Source of the DNA: Vanessa cardui
Taxonomy: Eukaryota; Arthropoda; Insecta; Lepidoptera; Nymphalidae
Assembly: GCF_905220365.1 (NCBI RefSeq)
Contig: NC_061135.1
Span: 13,483,501 to 13,547,500 of the forward strand
DNA length: 64,000 bases
Direction: 5' to 3'
Shown here: piece by piece, positions 49,138 through 60,577 of the stretch
How positions within the stretch are numbered: position 1 is the first letter of the stretch
Layout of the letters: every line of letters begins with the position of its first letter
Notes under the pieces: model-generated
The model's database searches: none
What the model was told of the DNA's origin: nothing
The model's input: only the letters and a program-made list of their open reading frames with translations
Position numbers and translations under genes: made by a program

Positions 49138-49448
49138 GAGTCGAGATGGTCCAGTGGTTAGAACGCGTGCATCTTAACCGATGATTACGGGTTCAAACCC
49201 AGGCAAGCACCGCTGATTCATGTGCTTAATTTGTCTTTATAATTCATCTCGTGCTCAGCGGTGAAGGAAAACATAGTGAGGAAACCTGCATGTGACAAAT
49301 TTCATAGAAATTCTGCCACATGTGTATTCCACCAACCCGCATTGGAACAGCGTGGTGGAATAAGTTCCAAACTTTCTCCTCAAAAGGAGAGGAGGCCTTT
49401 AGCCCAGCAGTGGGAATTTACAGGTTGTTAATGTTGTTGTTGTTGTAT
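49138..49448 (+). repeat. tRNA-derived SINE, family A, copy 11 (TTG tail)
   Basis: Full length, with a 9-bp target-site duplication atattattt at 49129-49137 and 49449-49457. It lies 344 bp after the SCAMP stop, in the opposite orientation to copy 12. Confidence 0.94.
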
Positions 49449-49670
49449 ATATTATTTAATACAAAATAAAAAAAAAATCAGTGTGGGCCACGTCTCCCAA
49501 GAAGACGAATGAAATCCAGCGAAGATCTGCTGATGTTTAGTATAAATATAAAACGCCAAAATGTAATTGAATATAAAAGGTAAAAAAAGGCACGGGCATC
49601 TGCGAGCCTGTGGATGTTGTATTTTAAATAAAAAAAAAAAGACACAATCATAAAAACAATTCCTGCTTAC

Positions 49671-49952
49671 AACAGCCTGTAAATTCCCACTGCTGGGCTA
49701 AAGACCTCCTCTCCCTATAAGGAGAAGGTTTGGAACATATCCCACCACGCTGTTCCAATGCGTGTTGGTGGAATACACATGTGGCAGAATCTATGAATTT
49801 TGTCACATGCAGGTTTCCTCACGATGTTTTCCTTGAGATGCACGAGATGAATTATAAAGACAAATTAAGCACATGAATCAGCGGTGCTTGCCTGGGTTTG
49901 AACCCGCAATCATCTATTAAGTTGCACGCATTCTTACCAATGGGCCATCTCG
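49671..49952 (-). repeat. tRNA-derived SINE, family A, copy 12 (inverted relative to copy 11)
   Basis: A perfect 12-bp target-site duplication, attcctgcttac, lies at 49659-49670 and 49953-49964. The minus-strand copy carries A- and B-box-like sequences and an AATTTACAGGCTGTTGT end. Confidence 0.94.
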
Positions 49953-50098
49953 ATTCCTGCTTACTTGTAGAATATTTGATGCCTACCACCAAAAGTGTCT
50001 GCATAAAACTATTGTTCCTTTATCTAACCCGCCATTTCATTCTATAGATCACATAAAATTCAATAGCACGTACTAGTTTCTATGCTATAACATATATA

Positions 50099-50598
50099 CG
50101 GTGAAACTTGGTTAAGTTGGACCTGGATAACTGAAATACCTCCATAACTGCAACTCATGCTGCGGTCCCATTACATTGCCATTGAGTTACCTCTGTTAGT
50201 GGGACGAAACAAACATCTATAACTGGGATTTGTTATTTTGTTTTATCATTACAATAACCTCTATAAAGGAGCCTGCAATTGCTTTTTATATGCATAAACT
50301 TCTGTAACAATGTTATCTTATAACATTGTTTTGTATTTATACTAACTTATTCTTTTTCTACCGGCAAAATCCCCACATAACTATGTATGTAATTTGAGGT
50401 ATCAATGACTCCTAGTTTTAGTTTTGCTTTCCATAAAGACAAGCATGGCCATATTTGCAAAATGTCAAAGCGCACCTGTATATCTGAGACAGGTATTTAT
50501 TTATACCTGGGTATCTGGGACACTGGTTTAGTGGTATTCCACTTTAAGTGAAACAACATTGCAGGTCCCTTGAAGTTTCACTTAACCAGGTTTCACTG
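50099..50598. mobile_element. 500-bp MITE with pogo/Tigger-like termini
   Basis: The left end cggtgaaacttggttaagt matches the reverse complement of the right end, cagtgaaacctggttaagt, at 17 of 19 positions. TA flanks both ends (50097-50098, 50599-50600). No transposase ORF inside. Confidence 0.78.
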
Positions 50599-50785
50599 TA
50601 TTTCTATTTCTATAATACTTATTTAAACATTTTGTCTTTGTTTTGCACACTCACGTGGGTAACGGTTTTCACCCAGTAATGCTTGCATCGCATGAAAAAT
50701 CAGTATACATTAAATTAAATAGATAAAAGCATTATATTTTATAATAATTTATTGAATTCTATAGCAAACGTATTTTGTATTTCAG

Positions 50786-51117
50786 GTATAACAGTGACAA
50801 TTATTAAACAACGTCACCCGTGTGGAGGAGACATAATAATGACGTACTCGACATAATGAAAAGCGCTTTTTAGTATATCATAGTATTCAAAAAAATATTT
50901 TCTTCAATGCTGAGATTTTAAATTATTTAATATTATAAAGTCTTCATTAAACAATTAAATTGCTTGTTCTCTTTAAATTGTTATCATTAATCTTTAAAAA
51001 TAATTCGTTATCTGTGCAACTTATTTGAAAATACTTTTATGAAATTATTATTTATTATGTTTTAAGTGTTTAATGGAAAGTGCTAACAAATGTAAATCTA
51101 TGTTTGTTTATAAATAA
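50786..51117 (+). other. Possible alternative SCAMP terminal exon
   Basis: A good acceptor (TTTTGTATTTCAG) ends at 50785, and AATAAA lies at 51112-51117. In one frame the exon would add YNSDNY and a stop (50787-50807). No matching donor next to the exon 7 stop was found, so this is tentative. Confidence 0.3.
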
Positions 51118-53172
51118 AAAAAAAACAGCAATAAAAAATATCTTTTACAAATTTTATATTTTCATGTATAAGCAACAGCCACATATATTAATAATGTTAA
51201 TTTATTTTAGGTGTATTACGAGCGCATTTTACAAATACGGCCACAAAGTCGAATGGCTGTGCAACTTATTGATTTACTAATTATGTTTTATTTATAATCG
51301 TTCATTTATAATGTAGTATTCTGTTTAAAGTTCTAATGGAATAATCCGTACAGGCATCACCCTTACTTTAGCTAAGTATTTTAAAAACATATTCGTTCTT
51401 AATTTAAATATCGTTAATATTAGCTGCAAAATGTCGTAACGTATACTTATTTTCCATAACGCCTTCCTTACAAAGCTTCTGTAGGAAAACGCATTATCTA
51501 TTTTTTTTTCGAATTTGGCAATGGCAACATCTTAAATTATGTGAATCATAATATTAAATTGAATGCTAGTTGGTACATGGAAAACCTTAAACAAGATTAA
51601 ACTTATAATATTCATAAGCAAAGTTGACAACTTTTATGTTTCCTTTGATTCATAATAGTGTATCAAACACTGTCAATGCGGTCTCCTACAGCGGCTCGAT
51701 TACATCATAATATAGTTTAGTTTATTCTAGTTTTAACCACATGAGCTTACAGACGCCTTACATTTCGTATATATTGTATTCATAGCACCGCTGCACCCTG
51801 TTACTAAAATAATAATAATCTAGAAAAAATAAATTGCTATAACCATAGATAGGGACAATATGTCAACACTGAAAAATATACTAATAACACTATTATTTTT
51901 AAAAATCATTATTTAATTTTTCTTAGCTCGCAAGAAATTTGGTAATTTCCGTAAGGTTTAATTTGTTTTTTTAATCTATTCACAGATAAATAGTGAAATT
52001 AAATAATTTACATTCCATTTTGCATGGGCGAGTGTAAATATTTTAATAGCCCTTCGAAATTTAAATGTTTTTAATCGTATTCGATTTTCAAATGTAGCAT
52101 GTGTTAAATGTGAATTTATTAAAAATATATAAGAATTGTAATCGGTCCGTATACTTAATTTTTTGATGTTTCATGTGTGATTCCCTCTTGCCCCGTGTTA
52201 CGATATTAGATGCACAAGACTTCGATTATAGCGTTTATATCTATGTATAAAATAGTATAAGATAATAAATTAACCAAACTAGTCACATGACTAATGTTAA
52301 GATACGATTTTTTATCTTAACAGTTTTGGGAATCGAGCACGATAACAGCTCGAAACGATTATCTATAACACTATCTATCTATCTATCTATTGTATCCTAT
52401 GAACGGATACGGCTATGTAGGTATCTATGTATCTGGGCCTAGTATAATGTAAATTATTGAGACCGTCCTTACCCAGATAACGGTAAGCGAAGGCATAGAA
52501 TTAAATAAATGTTTAACTGTTTTGTAACGATTAAGTCATGTTATAAACTTATGATTAATATTAAATATAGTTTCAGAATTGCTGTTTTATTTATTTAAAT
52601 TAGGTTTGTATTGTGTGGCGAGTGTTGCCATGTTCATAAATTCAAAATATACTTTCTGCTAACACTTAAATCAAGATTTTAGAAAATTAAATTGATATTA
52701 ATTAACAGACACACCTGACTAATAATCTTCCGTCTAATACACATTATTTTAAAATGAATCGGAAAAGTCGATAATTATGAAAATATATTTTTTTTATTTT
52801 AAAAATACTGCATAACAACCAACGCTTTTTATATGTATATTTTATGGAAGAACATTCTAAGACTAAATAATATGTCTTTTAATTACTTCGATGAATGCCT
52901 TAAACATGTTACTTAAAAAAATCTTCCAGATTATTGATTCAAAATTAAAAAAAATTAAAAAGTATATATATTCTGGAATCACAATAAGAAAAAAAAATAT
53001 AAATATCTTTAATTAGGTATATTATATAAGAAAAAATTACAATCTTATTTATTCATGCCATAAATTGACCTAGTATCTGAAAATGGGGTCAAATCCCAGA
53101 ATGGATCAGTAAAAAAATTCATATATGTATTTGTAAAAAAAATCTATTGGGGTATCATCTAAATTTTAGATG
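51118..53172. other. Region between convergent SCAMP and RBM22: no gene seen
   Basis: AT-rich with a (CTAT)n microsatellite; may include long 3' UTR sequence of SCAMP. Confidence 0.45.
52367..52391. repeat. (CTAT)n microsatellite
   Basis: About six tandem CTAT units. Confidence 0.85.
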
Positions 53173-53217
53173 CTGCCATCTTCATTCTTTTAGATTCTAA
53201 AAGAATGAAGATGGCAG
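53173..53217. repeat. Perfect hairpin, 20-bp arms, loop gattc
   Basis: Arms 53173-53192 and 53198-53217 are exact complements (CTGCCATCTTCATTCTTTTA). It lies about 380 bp beyond the RBM22 poly(A) signal. Confidence 0.92.
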
Positions 53218-53249
53218 TGGTCTCCTCTTTATAAGTAGACGGATGGGCT

Positions 53250-53461
53250 AATAGGCCCCTTAATGACGTAAAATAAAATTAATCATTCCTTACGACACAG
53301 GGGAACTAAAATGATATGTCATTTCTGCATGTTGTTAAACTGGCTGACTCGCCGTTTAAACCAGCACACAACAATACTAACAACTCTTGATTGAATATAA
53401 TATCATGACTGGGCAGTGTCTACTCAGACAGGCTTACTCAAAGCCCTACCTCAAAGTAAAG
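53250..53461 (-). repeat. Family-B repeat, degraded
   Basis: Shares ATTCCTTACGACA, GGGAACTAAAATGATATGTC, CACACAACAATACTAACA and CTCAAAGCCCTACC. It lies between the RBM22 poly(A) signal and the hairpin at 53173. Confidence 0.65.
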
Positions 53462-53594
53462 TGCCAGCTCTAGCTTTTTGTATTAATTTGTTATAAATTT
53501 AGAAACTACGATAATAAAAATTTTATAAGAAATAAGCCATGTGATTACACAAAAAAAAAAAACAAAGTAAAAAATTTTGATCTAACTCAGCAAT

Positions 53595-53600
53595 TTTATT
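53595..53600 (-). terminator. Likely RBM22 poly(A) signal (AATAAA)
   Basis: On the minus strand AATAAA lies 319 nt beyond the RBM22 stop codon. It is followed by A/T-rich DNA, and no closer canonical signal was noticed. Confidence 0.5.
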
Positions 53601-53918
53601 TCTTAAACAACACTTTAACCATAATTAACACTAAGCTTAACTATATTTTATTATTAACATTCAAATATTAAATTTGAATAACACCAAATATTCAAAATAC
53701 AGTCAGATTTTTCAGTTTCCACATACGTACATTTACTTTATGTAAAAATCCTCAAATTTAATTATACAAACTTAAATATTATATTTTTGTTTAATTATTG
53801 CCGAATTATTAAAGATCGTTTCCAAGGTCGACAACACAAACACATCTGCATCGTACAGTCGATAAGCTGGTGAGAATGTTTAGTCCGTGTCCGTGCAAGT
53901 GATGTACAGGTGTGGGGA

Positions 53919-56529
53919 CTAGGTCTGTGGTTGAGAGGCGTGCGCGTGCGCACCCAGGCGTGCGGGGTCCTGACTCGGGTAGTGCAGCGCTGGCGGGGGC
54001 GGAGCGCCCCAAGCGCCCCAACCACCCGCGTAGTGCAGGTTGAAGAAATCGTTAGGCCGGCTGGGCGGCGGCGGCATCTGCGGATCACACACGAGATAAT
54101 TAGTAGTGCGTCACACTAAGATTGATGATGAGCTGAGATACGTTCCAAACCTTCTCCTTAATGGAAGAGGAGGCCTTATCTCAGCAGTGGGAAATGAACA
54201 GGCTGTTACTTTACTTTACTTTACACTAAGATTTACTCATGGTACTGAACCCATATTGAACTATTTTGCCTAGAAAGTATGTAAAGTTAATTTAAAATAT
54301 AAAATATTTTGGTTAGAGTAAAATAGTTATCATACCTGCGGTGGGAATGGATGTAGAAAAGCAGGTGGTGGTGGCAGGGTCCCCGGTAAACCAGGAACAG
54401 GTTCCAGTGGTGGTGGTGGCTCACTCTTCTCATTGGTACCTTGCCGACCTGTTTTCATAATGAAATATTAACAGCTGTTACCTCTTAATTTCTTAAGATT
54501 GTTATCTTAAATTTTCGCGATTACACATTGATATAAAACTAGCTTTAACGGATTTGAATCGCGTATATTATATCAATTTCAAGCGATTCAAATCCGTTAT
54601 AGCTAGTTTTATTTCATTTCTTAAGATTGATTTATATATGTATTTTAAAATTAAAATATACATACCTTGTGATTTACCCCACTTTATAGTAAGTCTTTTC
54701 CCAGCAATAACTAGTCTGTTGAAGGTTTTCTCTGCAGCGTGTTCAGCCGCACTGCGGGTTGTGTATTGCACAAATGCACATTGAGCTCTTGGTACTAATG
54801 TCAGGGATCTGGATGAAGTCAAAATAATTATATTAAGTTCTTTTAATAACTATATTAAACAACTTCACATATAAGATTAAAATATCTTCAAAATTAAAAT
54901 AATTGTATATGTATAATATTTGATTCCAAGTTAATAAGACAAAAACAATTGAAAATTATTAAATATAGTCGCTACAGTCAAACATTGAACACCTTCGTCT
55001 TCTTCTTAGTAATCTTTTTGATATTTACAAAAATCTCTTAATAAGGTATCATTACTATTTCTAAACTAAAATAAATTAATATACATATATAAATGTAAAA
55101 AAAATTGTAAATCTCAGCTATAGATTTGTTTGTTGTTACCTATTTACAAATAAATAAGGTTTTTGTGTAAAGTAGACAAACAATAGATAAACATTACAGA
55201 TATAAGAATATTTACCTTATCTCGCCATATTGGTAAAAATGTCCTCTCAACTCTTCCTCAACAATATTCTCTGGGAGGTTACCAATATACAGTGTGGTTA
55301 CTGTTCTGTCCTCAGGGGGAGGAAGGGCTGGCATAGCAGCCGCTCTACGCATCAACTTCTCAGCCACAGGATCATTGACACCATAGTATCTGTGAACATA
55401 TATTGATTTACATGACTTGTTATGATATGACTACTAAATATATAAAACCATAGCTTGGTTCTAAAAGCTTCAATATTAAGAACTCCTTTCAAGAGTAATT
55501 TCTCACATACTTTTGACTAAAAAATAATAGAGTTGTTCACTGGCTTTTTGCCTACTGTTGATGGTATTTATAATGCAAACACCATCAGCAACACAATATC
55601 AATAAAATAAAATATACTTTAATCAAGTAGGCTTTCACAAGCACATTAGAATTAGGTGTTTCGATCAAGTTTTGGCAAATACCTAATATTTGGCTCTTAC
55701 AAAACTAGGCCATAGAAACATATTTTGTGAAGACAAATCGTTCAACTATACCTGTCCTTGATGTTTTGGTCGGCCAATGGGTCATCAGGATCAGTAGGCT
55801 TCTCGTGTCTATATGGACACTCTTCACCTCTTCGGCACTCGCCTTTTACCCAAAATGAACATACATGAGGCCTATTCCTCTTATAGTAGGGTGCAGTCCT
55901 CGCTAATCGTAATAGAAGGTCTGAGGCACCCTTTGATTTCAATGCTGAATTGCTAGGCTGAGTTGGATCAAACTTAGACATTTGGCTATCTAAATTCTGT
56001 ATATAATATTCTTTATTAACCTCATTGCGAGGTAAATCATCCTGTACTTTAAGGGCGGCATCTCGAACCTGAATTGGCAGCCCATATTCAAGATCTAGGA
56101 GACAGGTCTGACAAACATTCTTCAATTTGGAGCACGTTTGACAAATTTCGGTTTTCTTGAAACGCATTCTCGCTCCGGGACACCAACGGAACACAGTGAA
56201 TGGACGAACACAAATTTTACACTCTTTACCATATTTTTCCTTTGTCTGTGAACGAAAAACATAAATATTAGATCAACGTATATGCGGTTAAATAATTATA
56301 AATTTATATCATGTTATATATTAATATCACTTACCATTCGAATGTAGGGGTTATCACCGAGACATGTTTGGCACAAAATCGGGAAATCCTACGAAAAATG
56401 TTTAGAATTAGTAACTATTAATAGAAAGTCTTTTATGATTGAAAAGGTTCTTTAATATTTGAAATGTTAACTTACAGCATCTTCCCAATTTTGACGATTG
56501 TATGTGTTTGTCGATTTTGACATAGCCAT
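53919..56529 (-). CDS. RBM22: RBM22 pre-mRNA splicing factor (zinc finger, RRM), 7 exons, 396 aa
   Basis: RBM22 (yeast Ecm2/Cwc2 counterpart) belongs to the NineTeen-related complex and contacts U6 snRNA and the pre-mRNA near the spliceosome's catalytic core; it is nuclear. Exons in transcript order: 56529-56476, 56388-56335, 56245-55752, 55389-55216, 54808-54666, 54448-54336, 54077-53919 (1191 nt, all phases consistent). The N-terminus has paired Cys motifs (CQTC, CKIC, CQTC, CQTC). A CCCH zinc finger follows at about residues 165-183 (C-x7-C-x5-C-x3-H), then one RRM at about 232-303 with RNP2 TLYIGNL and RNP1-like RAQCAFVQY. The C-terminus is Pro-rich and ends near HYPSQDP, as in the family. 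It is slightly shorter than the human protein (about 420 aa). The start begins MAMSKSTNTYNRQNWEDA, which matches the expected N-terminus. An AATAAA on this strand at 53600-53595 is a likely poly(A) signal. Single copy here, no disablement seen. Confidence 0.96.
54124..54222 (+). repeat. Internally deleted mini-copy of SINE family A in RBM22 intron 6
   Basis: The SINE head GAGCTGAGAT is joined directly to the 3' third (CGTTCCAAACCTTCTCC through the TTACTTTAC tail). An 11-bp target-site duplication acactaagatt flanks it (54113-54123, 54223-54233). Confidence 0.88.
54533..54612. repeat. 30-bp inverted repeat in RBM22 intron 5, flanked by 14-bp direct repeats
   Basis: Arms 54533-54562 and 54583-54612 pair with one mismatch around a 20-nt loop. 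The direct repeat atttcttaagattg occurs at 54488-54501 and 54616-54629. Confidence 0.9.
55590..55647 (-). repeat. Family D repeat, fragment, in RBM22 intron 3
   Basis: AAAATATACTTTAATCAAGT and AGGCTTTCACAAGCACAT only. Confidence 0.6.
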
Positions 56530-57147
56530 GTTTGATATAAGTTGAGAGTCAATATATCACTAACGAAGTAAGAAGTAAACTATTTCACGGAAGCGAACGA
56601 TTTAACGCAATCAATGTTGTCTTAATGATGTATGTATTTCATATTCGTTGAAATATTCATTATATTGAATATTCTTTGGCAAGAACTTAAAATATATAAA
56701 TCGTATCACAAAATTATAAGAAGGTACGTACTGCGTCACAGGTGACGCAACTCAACCATATTTGATATTTCATAAATTGCCACAGATTCATTAAACATAA
56801 ATATGATCCTCTATAATATACTTTACTCTATGATTAAATAAAAAAGTAATTATCAACGAACTATGTTAGGTATTTCTTCATAAACATGACAATCGTTGTA
56901 TATGACCTGTTTATGAGTTAATTAATGATTAGTTTGGGTGAAACAATATTATACATACTTTGGCCTATGCCCATTTCAAGAGAAAAGGAAATAAAAAGTA
57001 AAAGTTAATATCAATGATCAATTGTCACTGTCAATGTCATATTGCTAATAATAATTGAATAGGGCTTGCGGCTAACTTTAATTTAGAATTAATGTTATTA
57101 TTATAAGGATATTCACTGTAGAATTTACACTAAACTAATCCGCTACT
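56530..57147. promoter_or_regulatory. Divergent intergenic region between RBM22 and WDR61 (probable bidirectional promoter)
   Basis: Only 618 bp separate the RBM22 ATG (minus) from the WDR61 ATG (plus), so 5' UTRs and both promoters must lie here unless there are extra upstream exons. A cluster of TGTCA words (gtcactgtcaatgtcat, near 57026-57042) lies about 110 bp before the WDR61 start. No TATA box stands out, in keeping with housekeeping promoters. No repeat copy is recognisable, unlike the flanking DNA. Confidence 0.6.
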
Positions 57148-60021
57148 ATGTCTATAACGACGCTGGTAAATAATTTATAGAATATAAGTCATTATAATGT
57201 CGAAATTTATCAATGTTTATCACGTTCTATGTTTTCTTTCAGTACTATTTACAGTTAAAAAAAGAAAATGCTCATGAAGATGCCATATGGTGCTGTTGTT
57301 GGAGTCAAATTTGTCATGAAAAAGCGAAAGAAGTTACCGAAAATCCAGAAAATGTTGAAAACTCACAGTAAGGTTTTTTAAACTAATTATAAACTCCTTA
57401 TGCTCCTTCATTAAGTCTTTTTTGCCTCTTCGTCTTTTTAGTTCAATTTAAATATTGTACTAGTTAAATTATAATAAATAATATGCTTACTAAAAAAATT
57501 GAATAAAAGGTTTTTTAATTAATAGAAAATTCACATGTTCATATTAAAATATGAGGAGAATGAATGAGGTCTAATAAGAAACAAGTTTTGATGAATCTTA
57601 AGACATAGAAAAATCATACTAATGTTAATCATAACAATGAAACAAACAACACATATATGGAGATTAATTAATTAAAAAATATTTTAAACTTTTCTTTAAC
57701 TGTTGCAATTTTTTCAGAGATTCAAACCATTCCCAAGAGCCACCAGATAACTACATCATCACTGGGGGTCTTGATGACATTATCAAGATATGGCAACTAG
57801 ATAATGGAAAATTGGAAGTTAAACATCAATTAGAAGGCCATTCCCTCGGCTTAATATCTGTTGTTGTAAGTCCTGATGGAAAAAGTAAGAAATATTCTAT
57901 GTTACAGTAATAAATTATAAAATTTGATAATAATAGTGTATGATACACTTGATTCTTTATTGATCAAGTGGTGACCACAACCCACTACAATATAAGTATA
58001 CAATAACTAAAAATAACTTCCCTTAAATAGTTAATGCACCATCAATATTGGGAACTAAGATTTTTATACCTTGTGTTTGCCTAAGGTACTTGTGTCCTTG
58101 TGTTATTATACAGGCTGAATCATCCTTCAAACTGGAACACAATAATGCCAGGTATTGCTGTAAATATGATGGCTGTTTGGTGTAAAAATGATGGATGTGT
58201 GTTATAGGCATTGATATACAGCTTCTAGTGTAATGGAACTAGTGCAAAAATCACAACCATCAATCAATCAACCCAATATATTCATCATCATCATCATCAG
58301 CCCGCTTTTGTCCACTGCTGGACATAGGCCTCTTCAAGTGCACACCACTGTGGCCTTTTTCCGATTCATTAACTTCATTCAATGATTTCAGCTCTAGCTA
58401 GTAGTTCTCAAGACTCTTCCCTAATTCTATGGGACATTGCATCAGGAGAAAAGTTAAAGACAATGGAGACAGGAACTATGGATGTATGGACACTGGACTT
58501 CTCCCCAGATGGTAAACATGTAATCTCAGGCAGTAATGCCGGTAAAGTGTTAATATTTGGAGTTGAGAGCGGCAAGCATGAACAGACATTAGACACAAGA
58601 GGAAAGTTTACACTTAGTGTGGCATATGTAAGTTTATTTGTCTGAAATTTGTTAATACATACATAGATAGATTAACATTTTCTATATTTGTCTTATATGC
58701 TTAAACAATATCATAAATTAATTGAAACAAATTGGCCCAATCCTTAAAGGTTAAGTTAAAAAACATTTTTTTAAATTAATTAATGCAAATACATTTATAA
58801 TATAATATAAATTACCAGAAATTTAGTTTTAAAGTTACCAGTCCCATTGATGGAAAAATCTTCTGTCCAGTGAAAAATAAGGTTAAAATAGATAAATAAT
58901 ATTGAAGTATATATAATAACTATTATAATTATAATTTATTTTTATAGAGTCCTGATGGTAAATACATTGCAAGTGGTGCATTGGATGGTATTATCAATAT
59001 ATTTGATGTAGCACAGGGTAAGCTTGTGCACACTCTCGAAGGACATGCTATGCCAATAAGAAGCTTGTGTTTCTCTCCTGACTCTCAGTTATTGTTGACT
59101 GCGTCTGATGATGGACACATGAAGCTCTATGATGTGTAAGATAATTTTTTCTTTACTACAATGATAGCTTATTCCAACCAAAAATTAGAAGATTATAACA
59201 GTCCTTAGATTAATATATCCCATGTGATTTGCTAGCAGATCAGACATAGTACACACTACAAACTGTTTGATGATATATCAACACAAATCTTTACTGCTTA
59301 TACTTTATTTCCATCGTTCTGCAGCTCTACAGCTTCAGTAATTAAAATTTCAATTTTTAAATAACCATCATGAATATCAAAGATTGATCAATGCATTGAA
59401 TCAATTTAAAGTCTAATAAGTTTATTTATTACTCTTGTGTATGGTATTTATCTCTAATGTTACTAACTACTGAGATTAGGTGCTGTATTTTTGACTTCTT
59501 ATGTTGATGTATGAAACATCTTTATATTCTTAAAACTTTGTCATAAAATATTATTTGTTTTATAGAAGCATAAAATTGTTTATGTATCGTAAAAGTCTAT
59601 TTTTTAGGAAATTGGTAAAATTGAAATTTGATTGTGAAATTAGAATTCATGTATTATATTCGTTTATCTTTTTAGTGTTCATGCAAACTTGGCTGGAACA
59701 TTATCTGGGCATGCCTCATGGGTGCTCTCAGTTGCATTTTCACCAGATGGTAAGAGATTTGTATCTGGAAGCTCCGACAGAACTGTTAGAGTATGGGACT
59801 TGGATAGTATGCAATGCCAACATGTTTTTAAAGAGCATACTGATCAGGTACATTTATTCAGCTTTATTATATGTAAAATTGTAATATTTGTAATATTAAT
59901 ACAATTATTATTAATTATTTTTCTCTTACAGGTTTGGGGTGTGAAATTTAATGCAGAAAGTAATAAAATTATATCAATATCTGAAGATAAAAGCTTGAAT
60001 ATTTATGACTGTCCTTTATAA
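57148..60021 (+). CDS. WDR61: WDR61 / SKI8-type WD40 protein, 7 exons, 331 aa
   Basis: WDR61 (Ski8, SKIC8) is a seven-bladed WD40 scaffold. It works in the cytoplasmic Ski complex, which feeds mRNA to the exosome, and in the nuclear PAF1 transcription complex. Exons: 57148-57165, 57243-57367, 57718-57884, 58392-58627, 58948-59135, 59676-59847, 59932-60021 (996 nt including TAA). The first exon encodes only MSITTL, so the start rests on the 18-nt exon with a good GTAAAT donor; the neighbouring paralogue has the same arrangement. Family landmarks read in frame: HEDAIW, GGLDDIIKIW, LDTRGKF, SPDGKYIASGALDGIINIFD, HTLEGHAMPIRSL, AGTLSGHASWVLSVAFSPDG and the final IYDCP. The linker after blade 1 (CHEKAKEVTENPENVENSQ) is longer than in vertebrates. 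An AATAAA lies at 60035-60040, just past the stop. Intron 3 holds old repeat fragments. Confidence 0.95.
57958..58160 (-). repeat. Family-B repeat, degraded, in WDR61 intron 3
   Basis: Shares CAAGTGGTGACCACAACC, ATATTGGGAACTAAGAT, TCATCCTTCAAACTGGAACA and CACAATAATGCC with other copies. Confidence 0.7.
58282..58349 (-). repeat. LINE 3' terminus with (TGA)n tail, in WDR61 intron 3
   Basis: TCATCATCATCATCATCAGC then TTTTGTCCACTGCTGGACAT and AGGCCTC. On the minus strand this is the familiar insect LINE (RTE-like) 3' end. It stops 43 bp before exon 4. Confidence 0.65.
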
Positions 60022-60577
60022 TAGGTATTTGTAAAATAAAAAGTATATGAAAAACTTTAAGTATTTCTTTTCCATAGCAATACAACTATACAACATAAAA
60101 TTACTATTATATTCGGTATTTTGTTAGTATAATTATATTGTTTAAATATGGTATTTTAAATGTAATACTTTTGTAAGATACGATATTATAATCATATCAA
60201 TCGTAAACAACAACATTCACATTTTTGATCAACGCGAAACATCCTAAATTGTGTAAAAGTTGGCAAATTGATTTAATTTAATTGATTGACTTAATTTTGT
60301 TTCGAGCTTTGAGATCCTGAAAAAAATGTTTCGTTTATTTGTTTTAAAAAAAATAATGCTCAGAACGATTACTTTTTCTTCTATGCCATCGTGTACAGAA
60401 TTTCATGTCCTAATCTGTAGTCTGTCAAAATCAGCTGTGGATGTTTAGCTCGTCGGCTGTCATTGTCAAACTATTGGATTTCTGGAATTACACACTTGTT
60501 TACCTTTTTATTAATTTAGTTCACCGGCTAAACTAAGTATTATATCAATCTTATATTGTAAATTCTATTAGGCAATA
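60022..60577 (+). promoter_or_regulatory. Intergenic spacer between tandem WDR61 copies: poly(A) signal and promoter of the second copy
   Basis: AATAAA at 60035-60040, only 14 bp past the stop, is a likely poly(A) signal for the first WDR61 gene. The promoter of the second copy should lie in the remainder. Words ctgtcaaaatc (near 60421) and ctgtcattgtcaaac (near 60456) resemble the TGTCA cluster before the first copy. No interspersed repeat is evident here. Confidence 0.5.

Noticed and set aside
53795..54119. Arg-rich frames on both strands over the last RBM22 exon
   Set aside because: Wrong-frame readings of the RBM22 C-terminal exon, which fits the conserved protein in its own phase.
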